Origin: a virus
Direction: 5' to 3' (one strand)
Length of the DNA stretch: 64,000 nucleotides
IMG/VR virus record: IMGVR_UViG_3300030107_001603
Span: 1 to 64,000 of that record
Below the pieces are notes generated by a model, which was not told the origin of the DNA, ran no database searches, and saw only the letters and a program-made list of their open reading frames with translations. Made by a program: the position numbers and the translations under genes. Of the stretch, positions 19,001 to 32,300 are shown piece by piece (position 1 is the first letter of the stretch; the number at the start of each line of letters is the position of its first letter).

Positions 19001-20379
19001 TGGCGGAAACAAATAATCCTTACCAGGACAAAATAGACAAAGATATAAAGAATTTAGTTAAGTTGAAAGCTGGTACAGCTAATCAACAGCTAATTAACGC
19101 TGCTTATTTAGGGGCCAGACAAGAACCGCCAGCTGCTATGGATTGGTTAAACGCAGCCCAAAGTGGTTTAACTTCTTTTACTACGGCTCTAGCAGAAGGT
19201 AAGGCTGCTAGACAAAAAGAGATAGATGTAATGAATGGAGACATTGATTCTCAAATTGACACTCTAATTACATCTGGTTTTTCGCTAGGTGAAAATTATT
19301 ATAGTGCAGCTAATGAATATACGAAGCAGTTAAGAGAAAAGTTCTTGGCGGCAGAAGGAGATCCAGAACTGCAAAATAAAATAAAAATGGAGTTAAATGT
19401 AGCTTCTCAATCTATAGCAGGTACAAAAACAGCTATTGAAGAAATTGCTACCGCGTGGGGAACTAATCCAGATGAATCAGACTTAGAGAGAAATGGATTA
19501 AGTCCGAAACAACTAGATATAATAAAAACAGTAACCGCTCCTAATGGAGCTAATGCTATTTGGGATTATAATAAAAACACATTTGTTTGGCAAGACCCAA
19601 ACGATCCTAGTAAAATATATACCGTAAAAGACGTTCAAGATATACAAAAGCAATACAGCAGAGATTACGCAGGTAAAGAGCGGTATATAAAAGACGAGCA
19701 AGCAGAAAGAGAATTTGGTTTAGCGTACAAACAAGGAGAACAAGGTGCTGAGGCTTTTAATTTTGAGAAAAAATTACTTAACAACGAAAAACGTATAACA
19801 AAAGAAAATGTTAACTTTTATATAAATGGTGACTTTACAAACGATGGTACTCCGAATTTTAAAGAAACATTTAAAAACCACCCAGACTTTGATTTAACAA
19901 AAGAAGGTAATCCAATTTCTAAAGCATTAACAGAGTCTGGTAAATATCTAGATAGACCGGGTAGTCCAAAAGGATTTGATCTTACAGATATGCCAGATCC
20001 AACTCCAAGCGACGGCGTGTATACAGAAGATGATCTTTTAAAACTTAGAAACGATGTTTACAATGCTGTTACTGATCCGGATGCGAATGGTTACAATTTT
20101 GAAATTACTAAAAAATTAATTGCAGAATACATGACGTTGAGACAAGAGAGTAATTTTTACGGTGGTAAGAAAAGCGATCTAGTTAAAATTGACCCTAGAA
20201 ACTATAAAGATTTAGATTCGTTTAAAGACGCTGGAGGAAACGTTGGATTCGCTAAAGCTAATGGTTATAGATATCAAAAAGAAGTTAAAAACGCACGTGG
20301 AAAAGTAACGACAAAAGCTGGTTGGATATACGAACCTCAAAATGACTTACACAACGCTTTTGTAGGAACTGTTCTTTAA
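19000..20379 (+). CDS. Internal virion (ejection) protein, gp15-like position
   Basis: 459 aa, helical, with an early Ala-rich part (MDWLNAAQSGLTSFTTALAE) and long amphipathic helices to about residue 150, then a mixed domain. It lies between the gp14-like gene and the giant 4058-residue gene. This is the order of the three T7 core proteins gp14, gp15 and gp16. No enzymatic motif is apparent. It probably forms part of the periplasmic tunnel. Sequence identity to gp15 is not evident, so the call is positional. Confidence 0.55.
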   Translation: MAETNNPYQDKIDKDIKNLVKLKAGTANQQLINAAYLGARQEPPAAMDWLNAAQSGLTSFTTALAEGKAARQKEIDVMNGDIDSQIDTLITSGFSLGENYYSAANEYTKQLREKFLAAEGDPELQNKIKMELNVASQSIAGTKTAIEEIATAWGTNPDESDLERNGLSPKQLDIIKTVTAPNGANAIWDYNKNTFVWQDPNDPSKIYTVKDVQDIQKQYSRDYAGKERYIKDEQAEREFGLAYKQGEQGAEAFNFEKKLLNNEKRITKENVNFYINGDFTNDGTPNFKETFKNHPDFDLTKEGNPISKALTESGKYLDRPGSPKGFDLTDMPDPTPSDGVYTEDDLLKLRNDVYNAVTDPDANGYNFEITKKLIAEYMTLRQESNFYGGKKSDLVKIDPRNYKDLDSFKDAGGNVGFAKANGYRYQKEVKNARGKVTTKAGWIYEPQNDLHNAFVGTVL

Positions 20380-20393
20380 ATAATATAATATAA

Positions 20394-23300
20394 ATGGATA
20401 ACTTACAGTATTTACATAATACATTACTTGATTATAAATTATTAGATAAGAGTTTTGAAGAGTTTAAGACAGCTTCTTCAGATAAAACTTATCAACAAAA
20501 AATATTTCAAGAAACTTCTAGTAGAGGTATGTTCGATGGATCATTTGTAGATTTTCAAAACAAATACTTTCCTATACAAGCTGCTGCTGTTACTCCAACA
20601 ACTACTCCTAAAACAAAATCCAAATCTAAAAAGAAAGAAGAAGAAATTACAATTTCTGAACAAGAAGAAATTAATGCTAGAGAAAAATCTATTAATTCTA
20701 ATTTTTGGAAAAATCAAAGTTATAAATCACCTAGTCGAGGTACAGTTGCTGTAAGTAGAGAAGATTATTATCAAGAAGATGGTAAATGGTTTTATAAAGA
20801 TCCTATAACAAGTGACGTTAAAGAAATTACAAAAGGAGATCATTTTGAAGAGCTTAATAACGAGGAAGCGAGATATAGAAATAATCTCCTTAACATAAGA
20901 AATCAAAAAGAACTTAGATCAAAAGGATTACATATTGATCAGGAGCCTAACGTTAAAGATTTAAACGAGGATGGAACTCCAAAATACTGGGGAGGTGAAA
21001 AAGTAGGTGACAAACCCTTCTTAGGAGATAAATTTAATAAAGATCTTAGTGATTTTAGAAAGGCTAGAAAAAAACTTAAAACATCTCAAAAAGGATCAAC
21101 TGTAAGCGGTAAGGCTTTAGAGATACAACAAAAAGTAAAAAAAGAAACTTCTAGTTATAACAACAAAAGGAAAGATTTAATTGTTAAAATAAATGAAGCT
21201 GAGGATGGTAGTAAAGAAAAATTAAACTTACAAGAAGAATTAAAAAACTTAACATCAGAACACAAATCTAAAATCGGTGGTATAGATAAGGAAGAACGTA
21301 AAAGAAGTGGATTTAAAAACATGCCTGTGATTACTGAAGAGCTTATAGACATGGATGACAACGAAAGTCTAGAAGTTTTTTACGATAAGTATAAACAATA
21401 TGGATTTAAATTCGCGGCAGACGCGTGGTCGGGTGACGAAATAACAGTTACAGCTCCAGTTGATTTAGATGGAGACGGTAAATTAGACACTAGAACTTTT
21501 AGTGTTGATCACTGGTCTTCTTCAAGAGACAAGCAACAAGCAGAGGATATGGACACGTGGATGCGTGAAAGAGCTGTTGATATGGGAAGTAGGATAGAAG
21601 GATTATATTATACAACCGCGTTAGACGAAGAAGACAAAAGAGACAATGCGATTAAAACAGAGTCGGAGGTTGTCGAGATGATAAATAGAGAAAGAGAAGG
21701 TCGGGAACACATGGAAATGGAGGACATTCGGGGTGGTGGAAACGCTGTATGGTTAGAAGCACCGACAGGTGGTGGTAGTTGGTATAATAGAGATACTGGT
21801 GAGATGGGACCTTGGCAACCATCTATGAATGAGAAGCAAACTTTCATAGATCCTATTTATGGAGATACCATTGAATTATCTACTGGAGGAAGCGTTCTTG
21901 ATGATAGTAGAAGTTATGGAGAGAAAGAAGAATTTGTGGATAAATACAGTTTAAACGAGAATAATCCAATTTTTAAAAATGCTGTTGAAAACGCTGCTTT
22001 TGCAAGAGTTAAAGAAAATTATCCAGAATTAAAAGATCTAGATAATGGAGATATATTCAAGTTTCACAAAGACAAGTTTGAAGAAGCTAAACTAAAAGTA
22101 AAAGAAGAGTGGGATAATTTAACTGGAATGGATGTTGATGATTACGATCCAGATAATCATCTAAATGAAGAGGAGCTTGAAGCACTAAAAGAATCAGAAG
22201 TATACAAACAACTTGTAAAGACAGCTTCCTATGTTAACCAAAAAGAAATTATAAAGGAACGTGTTTCAGACGAAATAGAAAACATGGGTGGTGGTGAATG
22301 GTTTGGGATGTTTGCAAGAGGTGAATCTCAAGAAAAACTAGCTAAAGAAGTAGGAGAAGAGGTAGAAAAATATCAAGCTCGAATAGATTATATAAATAAT
22401 AGTTCGGATGTTTTAGGTGCGGAATTAGAAAGGATAAAAGGAGATGGAAAAACCTTTGGTTTAGAATATGAAGCTAAATGGCTAAAAGAGAATGAGGGAA
22501 AATTAAAAAATAAAATACAAGAAATTCAAAGTAAGTTTGACAGGGGAGAGATAAATGAAGATCAAGCTAATGCTGAGATATCAAGTTTAATAGAAGAATT
22601 TAATACTCATTACGATAGATACGAGAACATGGTACATAACCAATCAGCTTTAGCTGAAACAGCTATTTCTCTACAATTAGAAGCTGAAGATGTTCTTAAA
22701 AAAGAAGATGACTTAAAGACTATAGTAGATGTATTAAAAAGAAACCATCAATGGGGCACTCAAGTAGTAAACTCTCTAGGTCACGCAACCATAGATTTAC
22801 TACAGGGATTATCGTCAGCCGCGGAAGGTCTTCTTTATTATGTAAATCCATTTGGTAGACTAGGAGATTATCTGGTTCAATCAGGAGCCATTGAAAATGA
22901 AGTATTAAAAGCCTTTGTAGATGTTGGTCAGTACGCAACCGGAGTTGGTGATGCGTCAGAGCGTTTTGATGACAATCCAACTACTACATCATACTCAGAA
23001 TGGATACATGGAAAGATAGATGGATGGCAAGAGTCTAACAAAGCTTTAGTCCAAGAACCTCCTAAATTTGGTGATATACAATCTTTTTCTGATTTTGGAG
23101 AATGGGCGGGGGTTATGATGGGTAACCAAGCTCCTCAACTAGCGTTAATGTTCGCTACAGGTGGACAGTCGGCTTGGATTCAAGGTACTTTAATGGCCGC
23201 GACAGCCGGTGGGCAAAAGTTCATGGGAATGGAAGAGCAGAAAAAACTATATGAAGAATCAGCTGGGCTTTACGGTAACAACTTCAATTTTGATCAAATG

Positions 23301-26300
23301 TTTTGGAGTAGCGCTGCGGTTGGTTTAGCAGAGTCTTTATCTGAAAGAGTTACATTTGGGCAAATCAAAGGCGTTAATCGAATGTTAAAAGCAAACCCAG
23401 GTGCTAGAGAAGGCTTTACAAAGTACCTACGAGATGTGGTGTTTACTAAGGATTATGCTAAGTTTGTCGGTAAGGGTGTTTTAGATTTAGGGGAAGAAGG
23501 TCTTTCAGAAGTTTTAGCTACAATGTCTGAGAATACTATTGATATTATGAACGGTGAGGATGTTGGTATCTTTGATAATATTGCGGAGTCTTTTATTAGT
23601 GGAGCTTTAATATCTCAAACTATTAAAATGCCTGTTATATTCAACCAAATGTACGCTCCTTTTGCTAGTCCTGATAACAAAAGCATTATAAACGCAGCGG
23701 ATATGAGAATTAGAGAGTTAACTAATCTTATATCGGTAGGTAGACCTAGTAAGGATGCTACTAGAGAAGAGATTGAAAAATGGGAGGTACAAGAAGCTAA
23801 GTATATAGAGGAAATAATAAAACTTGGACGAGACAAAATGGAAGCTATTTCTTACGACGTCAAGAGAGTAAACGCGATGGACTCGCCTCAAGGTAATAAA
23901 GATAAGAGAGAGTTATTAGATATACATAAAGATCAAAGAAAAATAGAGAAAGAATACAACGAGGTTAAAAACGATAAGAATTTAAACGAAGGTATTCGTT
24001 CGGTAAGACTAAAAGAATTACAAAACCAATACGGCGCTAATAACACTAGAAAAAGTAACATACTAGGTAAATACACTCCAGATATAGTAGACAGACGTTA
24101 CGAAAAAGACGTAGAGTCAGCTAGACAGAGAGCAGAGGAATTAAAAGAATTAGATGGTACCCAGGTAGATATACAAGAAGGAAATGACCGTAGCTTTTTA
24201 GATTGGTTAATGAGTAACGACGGTTATGAAGTTCTTAGAGATGATGCCGGGGAAATGGTTGGGGTTAAGTTAGATAAGAAAACTATAAAAGGTTTAAAGA
24301 AACAAAATCAAGAGATTTTAAATAACGAGAAATCTTCAGAACAAGATAGATACCAGGCTGAGCAAAACATAAAAATGCTAGATGATGTTAGTAGAGCTAC
24401 TGAGGGTAGGCAAGACTTAGGGTTTTTAAGTATGGATAGGTTTAAACAGTTGACAGGGCAATCAATGAATTATGGTGCTCAATTAACTGAGTTCGATAAC
24501 GACGGTAACATGAAGGGTCAAAAGATATTTATAAACAAAGCTAGATCTCTTGATGCTGGGAAATTCTATACAGCTACACACGAGTTGCTACACGGGATAT
24601 TATTCCAAACATTAAAGAGAGATCCAGATACTCAAGAGGCTCTTGGTAACGCCGTGTTAACAGCTTTAAATAATAAAGGTGTTGTTATACCTCCGAAGTT
24701 ACAAGCGCGTATAGATCAATATTCAAAACAAGAAGGTAAAGGAGAAGAGATAATGACATTGTTGTCTGAGGCTATAAGAGAAGGTGATGTAAAACTACCT
24801 GGTCAATCTCTTAGGGTTCTTAAAAATTTCTTTAGAGGATTGTTCCAAAGAGACACGAACAGAGATATATCTTTTGATACAGACGAAGACGTGATAAACT
24901 TCCTTGGAAATTATTCCTACTCAATGAAGTACAACAAAGAAAACAAAGCTATCACTAGAATGTGGTCAGAAGGAGCTGGAGGTAAATTAATAGAAGACGC
25001 TAAAGCTAAGTATAACGCTAAAGTAAAGAAGAATAAACCTACTGTTGGTGAGGCAAACTTCTCTAAAAACGTAGATCAAGAATTAAATAACAATCCAGAT
25101 CTTTTAACTGAAATAGATGCGTTTGTTAAAAATGAAGATGGAACACCTAAATACACAGATAAAAGTGTTTGGCAAACGTCTACAGATTTTGTCGATGCTT
25201 GGCAGTTAATTACGCAGAGTAAGAAGTTAGATGGTTTGATTCAAGCTGGTATGGTAGCAGAAGGTGTTAACACACCTGAAGCGTTAAGAGATTTCACTAG
25301 AAAAGTTAAAGACGAATTAGGAGAAAGATTATTAAAGAATTTTGATCCAGCTAAGAATGATAGTTTATTCGGTTGGTTAACTGGTGTTTCTGGTGGTATG
25401 GGCAAGTCAATCATATACAGAGCTAAGGGTGATGTGATGAACAAGTACTCTAAAGAAATAAAAGCTGTATCTATAGATAGAGGAATGACAACGGAAGGAG
25501 GAGATACTTTCTCATCTCAAATAGAGGGAGAGGTTGATACTGAAATGGAGAGACTAGAAACTGAAGATCTTACTATTGGTGAAAAGACAGTTAAGAAATC
25601 TGATATAGATGTTATATTTTTAGAAAGCGTTAATACTGATAAAAGAATTGTAGAAGCTATTAATGGTGTTATAGACAGCGCAGGAGTTAATTTAGAGGGA
25701 CTAACTTATAATGGCACTAAAAAGAATATAATACAACATGATGGTGGCAAGCCTAAATCTCAGCGTAAACCGGTGGGTAAATTATACAAAGTATTAGATT
25801 TAGTTTCTAAGGAGTTTGGTGTGGACCCAATGAGAATTATAAAAGAACAAGACCTAACTAACGCGCAGAGAGTAGAGGCTAGAGAATACATCGAAAATAA
25901 CGCTGAGAAGTTAATTGACATGTTACCAGAGGGTGAGAATAGAAGCGGTGATGCTACGGGTGTTGCTAATACTGTTCTTGGAGAATTTTATATTGAGGGC
26001 GATAGAATATCTATGGCAGAGAGTGGTACTGGGAAAGGTAAGAAATCTCAGACTAAAAGAACTGATATAACTAAAAAAGAATTTATAGAGTTCTTTAACA
26101 AACCAGGCACGAAATCAGATGGAGCTATAAGAGCTTTAATAGTTCAAGCGGCTACAATATCTGCTAATCAAGCTATAAGGTTAAATGCTATAAATAGGTC
26201 GACAGATCCTATGAGTACTATAGCTTTAGTTGGTGATGGTAAATCTGCTATCATGTTTTCCAAGGATGATAAGAAACTTCAACCGCTGGGAGCTATAGAT

Positions 26301-29300
26301 AGAACTTTAAGTAAATACCCAGAAGCTAAAAGTGATTTTTGGGCCAACATAAGAGTGTTCGTTGACCAGAACATATTAAGTACTAGCTTAAAGAGTATTA
26401 AAACAGCTTTAGAAAATACTTTTCCAGAGAAGCAGTTCCCTGAAATATACGAAAATATAGATCAAATTGCTAGATCAATACAACCAGTAATCAAGTCAGT
26501 AAAAACTCCTAAAAAATTTACAGACAAGGTTGCTGAACAGTTAGTCGAAAGGTTAGTTGTTACAAATCAAAACCAATATATAAAAGTAAGAGAATCTTCA
26601 GGTAGTGATATTAGTGCTACCGATGCGTTTAGAGACCCTCAGAGAGTTAAAGAGTATATAGCTACTACAACTTTGTTAGCCAACAAAATGTTTGATTCTA
26701 ACAATTTAGAATTATCTATAGCTAAAATATATTCTTTGAAGGGACATTTAGCTACGATGGGTAAAAAAGGATATTTAAAGAGAAAACAGATATTCCCTGG
26801 CACAACAGAATTCTTAGAAAATACTTTAGGTAAAATACCTGGCATTACATATACGGTTACTAAGACCAAAGGAAAAACTCCAAAAATAGGATTAGACACC
26901 GTAACGTGGACAGACCCTTCTATTGAAGGCGCTAAACCTGTAACGTTTAAAATATCTGATATATTATCTTCGCAACTTTCAACTACTGCTCTTGGGGATA
27001 TTAAGGCGTTTGAAAACGGAGATACGGATAGACTTGATAAACGTGACACAAACGAAGATATAGCTCAAGAAACATTGAACGATATAGTTAAGTTCTATTC
27101 TGACTTATTTAATAATAAGAAAATTGACAACGTAGATTTAATGATGGTTAAGGCATCTCTATTGTCTGGTATGGATTCTATTTTAGGTAGAGCCGGGAAA
27201 TTAACATATATATCGGATGAAGCTAGAGCGTTAATAGAGAGAGATGGGAAAGATGCTAAAGTTAGGTATGAGCACGCTCCACCAAGAGTAGCTGTGATAA
27301 TCAATATGTTTCACGAGCATATCAATGGAAATGGTATTAAAAATGTAAAAGAATACCTTAAAGAGTTCAAGGTACAAATAATTACCCAAGACTTTGATGG
27401 TGTTATTAACGATGCTAAGTACGGTTCTGCTTTACCAGAAGGCACAGATATAAATACTCCTGATATCCTTATAATAAGAAATTATAACGATAGAACAATG
27501 GGAGATCCTAGAGTTGAGTCTATCAAAAATATTAGAACTGGAGAATATGTAGTACCAGCAGAAGCTTTTGTGATGACTAGTAACATGCTTAATAAGAATC
27601 GTAAGAATACGATGAACTTCAGTAAAGCAGTTAACCAAGCTAATACGATTGATGAGAACACTCCTTCAAGAGGAATGAGTGCTTGGGACTTCGATGATAC
27701 TTTAGCTACTACTAAATCTGGAGTTAGAGCTAGAATACCAAATCCAGACGGAACTCCTAAGCCAGGTAGAAAAGTTATATTCTTAGCTGGTGGAGCTGGT
27801 AGTGGTAAATCTAATGTTGTTAAAAAATTAGGATTAGAGAAAAGTGGATTCAAGGTAGTTAACTCTGATATATCTTTAGAGTGGTTAAAGAAAAACTCTG
27901 GATTACCAGAGAACATGAACGATCTTACTAAAGAACAAAGAAGTACTTTAGGTAAATTACAACACCAAGCTAGAGGTATTGCTAAGAGAAAGATGATGAA
28001 GTACCAAGGTAATGGAGATGGAATTGTTGTGGATGGTACCGGTGGATCTTTAAACGTAATGAATAAACAAGTTCAAGAATTTAAAGATGCTGGATATGAT
28101 GTTCAAATGTTATTCGTAGAGACTTCGTTAGATACAGCTTTAGAAAGAAATAAGAATAGAAAGGAAAGATCTTTATTAGATATAATAGTAAGAAAAAATC
28201 ATCACGCAGTACAAGGAAATAAAGAGGCTTTTAAAGAATTATTTGGAGACAACTTCGCGGAGGTTAGTACAGATAATCTAACTATGAAATCACCAATGCC
28301 TCAAACACTAGTTGATAACATAGATAATTTTACCAATAGTTATGAGAACAGAAGATTAGACGCAGAAGAGTTTGCTACTGAAGGATCTAGTATATTAGAG
28401 CAAGGTGGCGAATTTGATTTCTCTGAGTTTAACGTTGTCACAGAAGGTGCTCAAGGACCTATGTTTAAAACAGCTATAGATAGAGCTAAGAAATTTGGTA
28501 CTGAACATACTTACGTTTTAACTGCTAGACCACCAGCGGCAGCTGCACCAATTCAAGAGTTTTTAAAATCTCAAGGATTAGATATACCATTAGAAAATAT
28601 AACTGGATTAGGTAACAGTACTGGAGAGGCAAAAGCTGAATGGATGTTAGAGAAGTTTGCAGAAGGATATAACGACATGTATTTTGCTGATGACGCTATG
28701 CAGAACGTGGAAGCTGTTAAACATGTGTTGGATCAATTAGATATTAAATCTAAGGTTATTCAAGCTAAGATACAGTTTAGTAAATCCATTAAACCTAATA
28801 CAGAGACTTTACTAGAAGGTGTAGATATAGCTCAGACAAATAGTATTAACAAAGTTAAAGATATTAGAAGTCTAACAGACGAAGGTGTTTATAACAACAT
28901 TATGTTCTCTAAAAAACACAGAGGAGAATACGAAAACCTATTATCAAAAAATCGTCCAGAGTTAGTTAAAGAAGGATTGATATCTCAAACGATAGATAAT
29001 ATGTTTAACTATATTGATAGTCTAAACCTTCCTGATAATAAAAAGAGGAAGTACGAGAAGATAACTACTAAGTGGTTAGCTACTAGTAATATAAAACTAA
29101 ACGAAGATTCTTACAAAATCAAAGACGCTGTAGAGTTAGCCGAGAAATATAAAGAAGATATATTCTTTTATAATAATCCTAATGAGATTATAGAAAAATA
29201 CGCTGGTAAAGCTAAAGCAAAACCTACTAATCCAAACAAAGTTGAAGAGTTTGGTAAGGGTATGATTATTAATGGAAAATATAATATTGTAGCCTACGAA

Positions 29301-32300
29301 GTCCAAGACACCGAAGAAGGAATGGCAGCTGTTAGAAAAGTAGTAGATACTCATTTTGGTCCAAAATCTAATCCCTGGTGTATTATTGCTAGAAAAAGTA
29401 AAGATAAGTTGTTAGGTAGAGAAGACGTTATGGATGACGCTTGGCGTAACTGGATGACTTATAGAGACGGACCTAAAAGAATTATATTCCAAGATGGTAA
29501 GTTGATTGCTTTCTATGCAAACGATCAGTATTGGGATAGAATGGATAACCCTACAGACGCTCCGGTTGTTACAAAGAAAGAAGGTAATGTAACTGAAAAA
29601 ATAGAACTTGTACCTACAGGGCAACTTGGTCAAGTCCAAGAGTTTGTTATAGAAAGACGAACTGTTAGTCAAGATAAAAATACTGTTACAACGGAAATTT
29701 TAGCTGAAGGAATGGATGGTTTTGAAGCCGGTACTAAGATTATTGAAAATAGAGTTAAAGGTATAACAATTAAAGAAACATATTACAATCCTAAAGGGCA
29801 GAAAGTAAGCGAATATAATTTTGATAAAAAAGGTGATGGAGTTAATAGCAAAACTTTTACTCCACAAGGTAATATATCATCAGTTAATAAGTACGGTAAT
29901 CCTTTTGGTGAAATGTCTAAGGATCAGATAATTAAAACCAAAGGTGATATAATAGAGAGTCATGGCACCGCTTACAACGTTCGTGAAGCTTACCACGCGG
30001 AAGTTTTGTTTAAAGGTGAAGTAGCAGAAGTTGGAATGGAAATAGGAAAAGATGTTAAAATAGATGATCTTCTTAAAACATCCCCTAATGGTGAAATAAG
30101 ATTAGACCTTAATAAAGTTGTTGAAGCTGATCCAGGCGCTAGATTTATGATACCAGGCCAGACAGCAACTACGTTAGCTGAGACGCTTGGTAAAAAGACA
30201 GATGTACAATTCTCTAAAAAAGCAAGTGATCCATTTAATCTTGGAGAAATAATAAATTCTAATATTCAAAAAGAATTAGATTTAAATAGAGTATTAGAGC
30301 AAACTAAAGGAGTTAAAGCTGAAGCTAGATATTCTGATGCTCAAGCTAAAGTACAAGGAAGTAGAAAGAATCCATGGTGGCAATGGTGGGTTCCGCCATC
30401 TGCTGAGGACTTTAAAGGATTGATATATAGATTTATTGGTAAAGGAAGAATTGGAGAACAGCAAATGGCATTCTTTAAGAAATCTCTATTTGATCCATTT
30501 TCTAGAGCTTACGAAGCTATGAACAACTCTAAACAGAGATTAGAGGGAGAATATAGACAATTGTTAAAAGAATTTCCTGATGTAAAATCTGCGCTAAATG
30601 ATATTGTTATAAGTAACTTTACATTAGGCCAAATGATTAGAGTTTACAATTGGAATAAAGCTGGATTTGAAATACCTGGGTTATCACAAAGAGATTTAAA
30701 CGCTATCATAAAATCAGTAGAAGCAAACGCGGAAACACTAGCATTCGCTAATTCGTTAGGTATGATATCCAATCAAGAAGCTGGATATACAGAGCCAGGA
30801 GATTATTGGATGGTAGAGAATATACAAAGTGATATAAATAAAATAAACAACGAGTTAGACAGGGCTTATCATTTACAAGAATGGAAGCAGAATATAACTA
30901 AGATGTTTGGAGAGTGGAAGGGTGGTAAATTAGACGGTCCTAACATGAACAAGATCGAAGCTGTATATGGTACTCAATTTAGAGAAGCTTTAGAAGATAT
31001 CATATGGAGAATGGAGTTTGGTTCTAAAAGACAACAAGGTGGTAATCGATTGGTTAATAGATTTAATAATTGGGCAAATCAATCAGTTGGTGCTATCATG
31101 TTCTTCAATATGAGATCGGCGTTATTACAAACTATATCTAGTATTAACTATATAAATTGGACTGATAACAACCCATTAAAAGCTGGATTAGCTTTAGCTA
31201 ACGTACCTCAATTTGTAAAAGACTTCACAATGATATTCAACTCTGACATGTTAAAGCAGAGACGTGCTGGAAATCAGAGAGGTATTAACGAAGCTGAGTT
31301 AGCGGAAGCTGTAGCAGGAAATAAGTTCTCTCCAAAAGCTATAATAAACTGGTTGTTAACTAAAGGATTTTTACCAACGCAAATTGCGGATAGTTTTGCT
31401 ATCGCTTCTGGTGGTGCAACTTTTTATAGAAATAGAGTTAACTCATTGTTAAAACAGGGTATGACTCAAGAACAGGCAGAATCAAAAGCTTGGGAAGATT
31501 TTCAGGAGAACACAGAGGAATCACAACAGTCTTCTAGACCTGATATGATATCGCAACAACAGGCTAGTCCATTAGGTAGATATATACTAGCTTTTAAAAA
31601 TACACCAATGCAGTATGCTAGGTTAACGAAGAAAGCTTGGTTAGATCTTATTAACGGTAGAGGAGATGCAAAAACTAACGTGAGTAAAATCATATATTAC
31701 ATGGGTGTTCAGAACTTAATATTCTCCGGATTGCAAGCTGCTTTAGGATCTTTGATTGGAGATGACGATGAGGAGAAAGATGCTAAGACACACGAAAGAG
31801 TAGTCAACTCAATGATCGACAGTGTTTTGGGTGGGTTAGGATTCGGTGGTAACGCTGTCCTAACTATGAAAAATATGATCATGGAGTATAATAAGCAAAA
31901 TAAAAAAGGATGGAACGCAGATCACACTTATACTATATTAAAGTTCTTTAGTTTTTCACCAACAATCGGTTCTAAAGGTAGAAAGTTGTATTCATCTATA
32001 CAGACCGAACAGTACAACAAAGATGTTATAAAAGAAATGAGCATGTTAGATATTGATAATCCGAGATGGTCATCTATAGCTAATCTAATATCTGCTATTT
32101 TCAACGTACCTTTAGACAGGATAGTTAAAAAGGTAGATAATATTGACGCTGCTATTACAGAAGATATAACCGCTATGCAAAGATTTGCTTTGTTAATGGG
32201 ATGGAATACTTGGGATTTAGGTATTGACGATTCTGATATCTTAGCGGTTGAAGATGAGATCAAGGAGAAAAAGGAAATAAAAAGAGAAGAAAAAAAGAAG

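Noticed and set aside
21453-21500. DLDGDGKLD in the giant protein as an RNA polymerase catalytic motif
   Set aside because: Spacing and context fit a Ca-binding EF-hand-like loop, not the DFDGD of polymerases; no other polymerase motifs (HDS, R-x3-K-x6-YG) were found around it.
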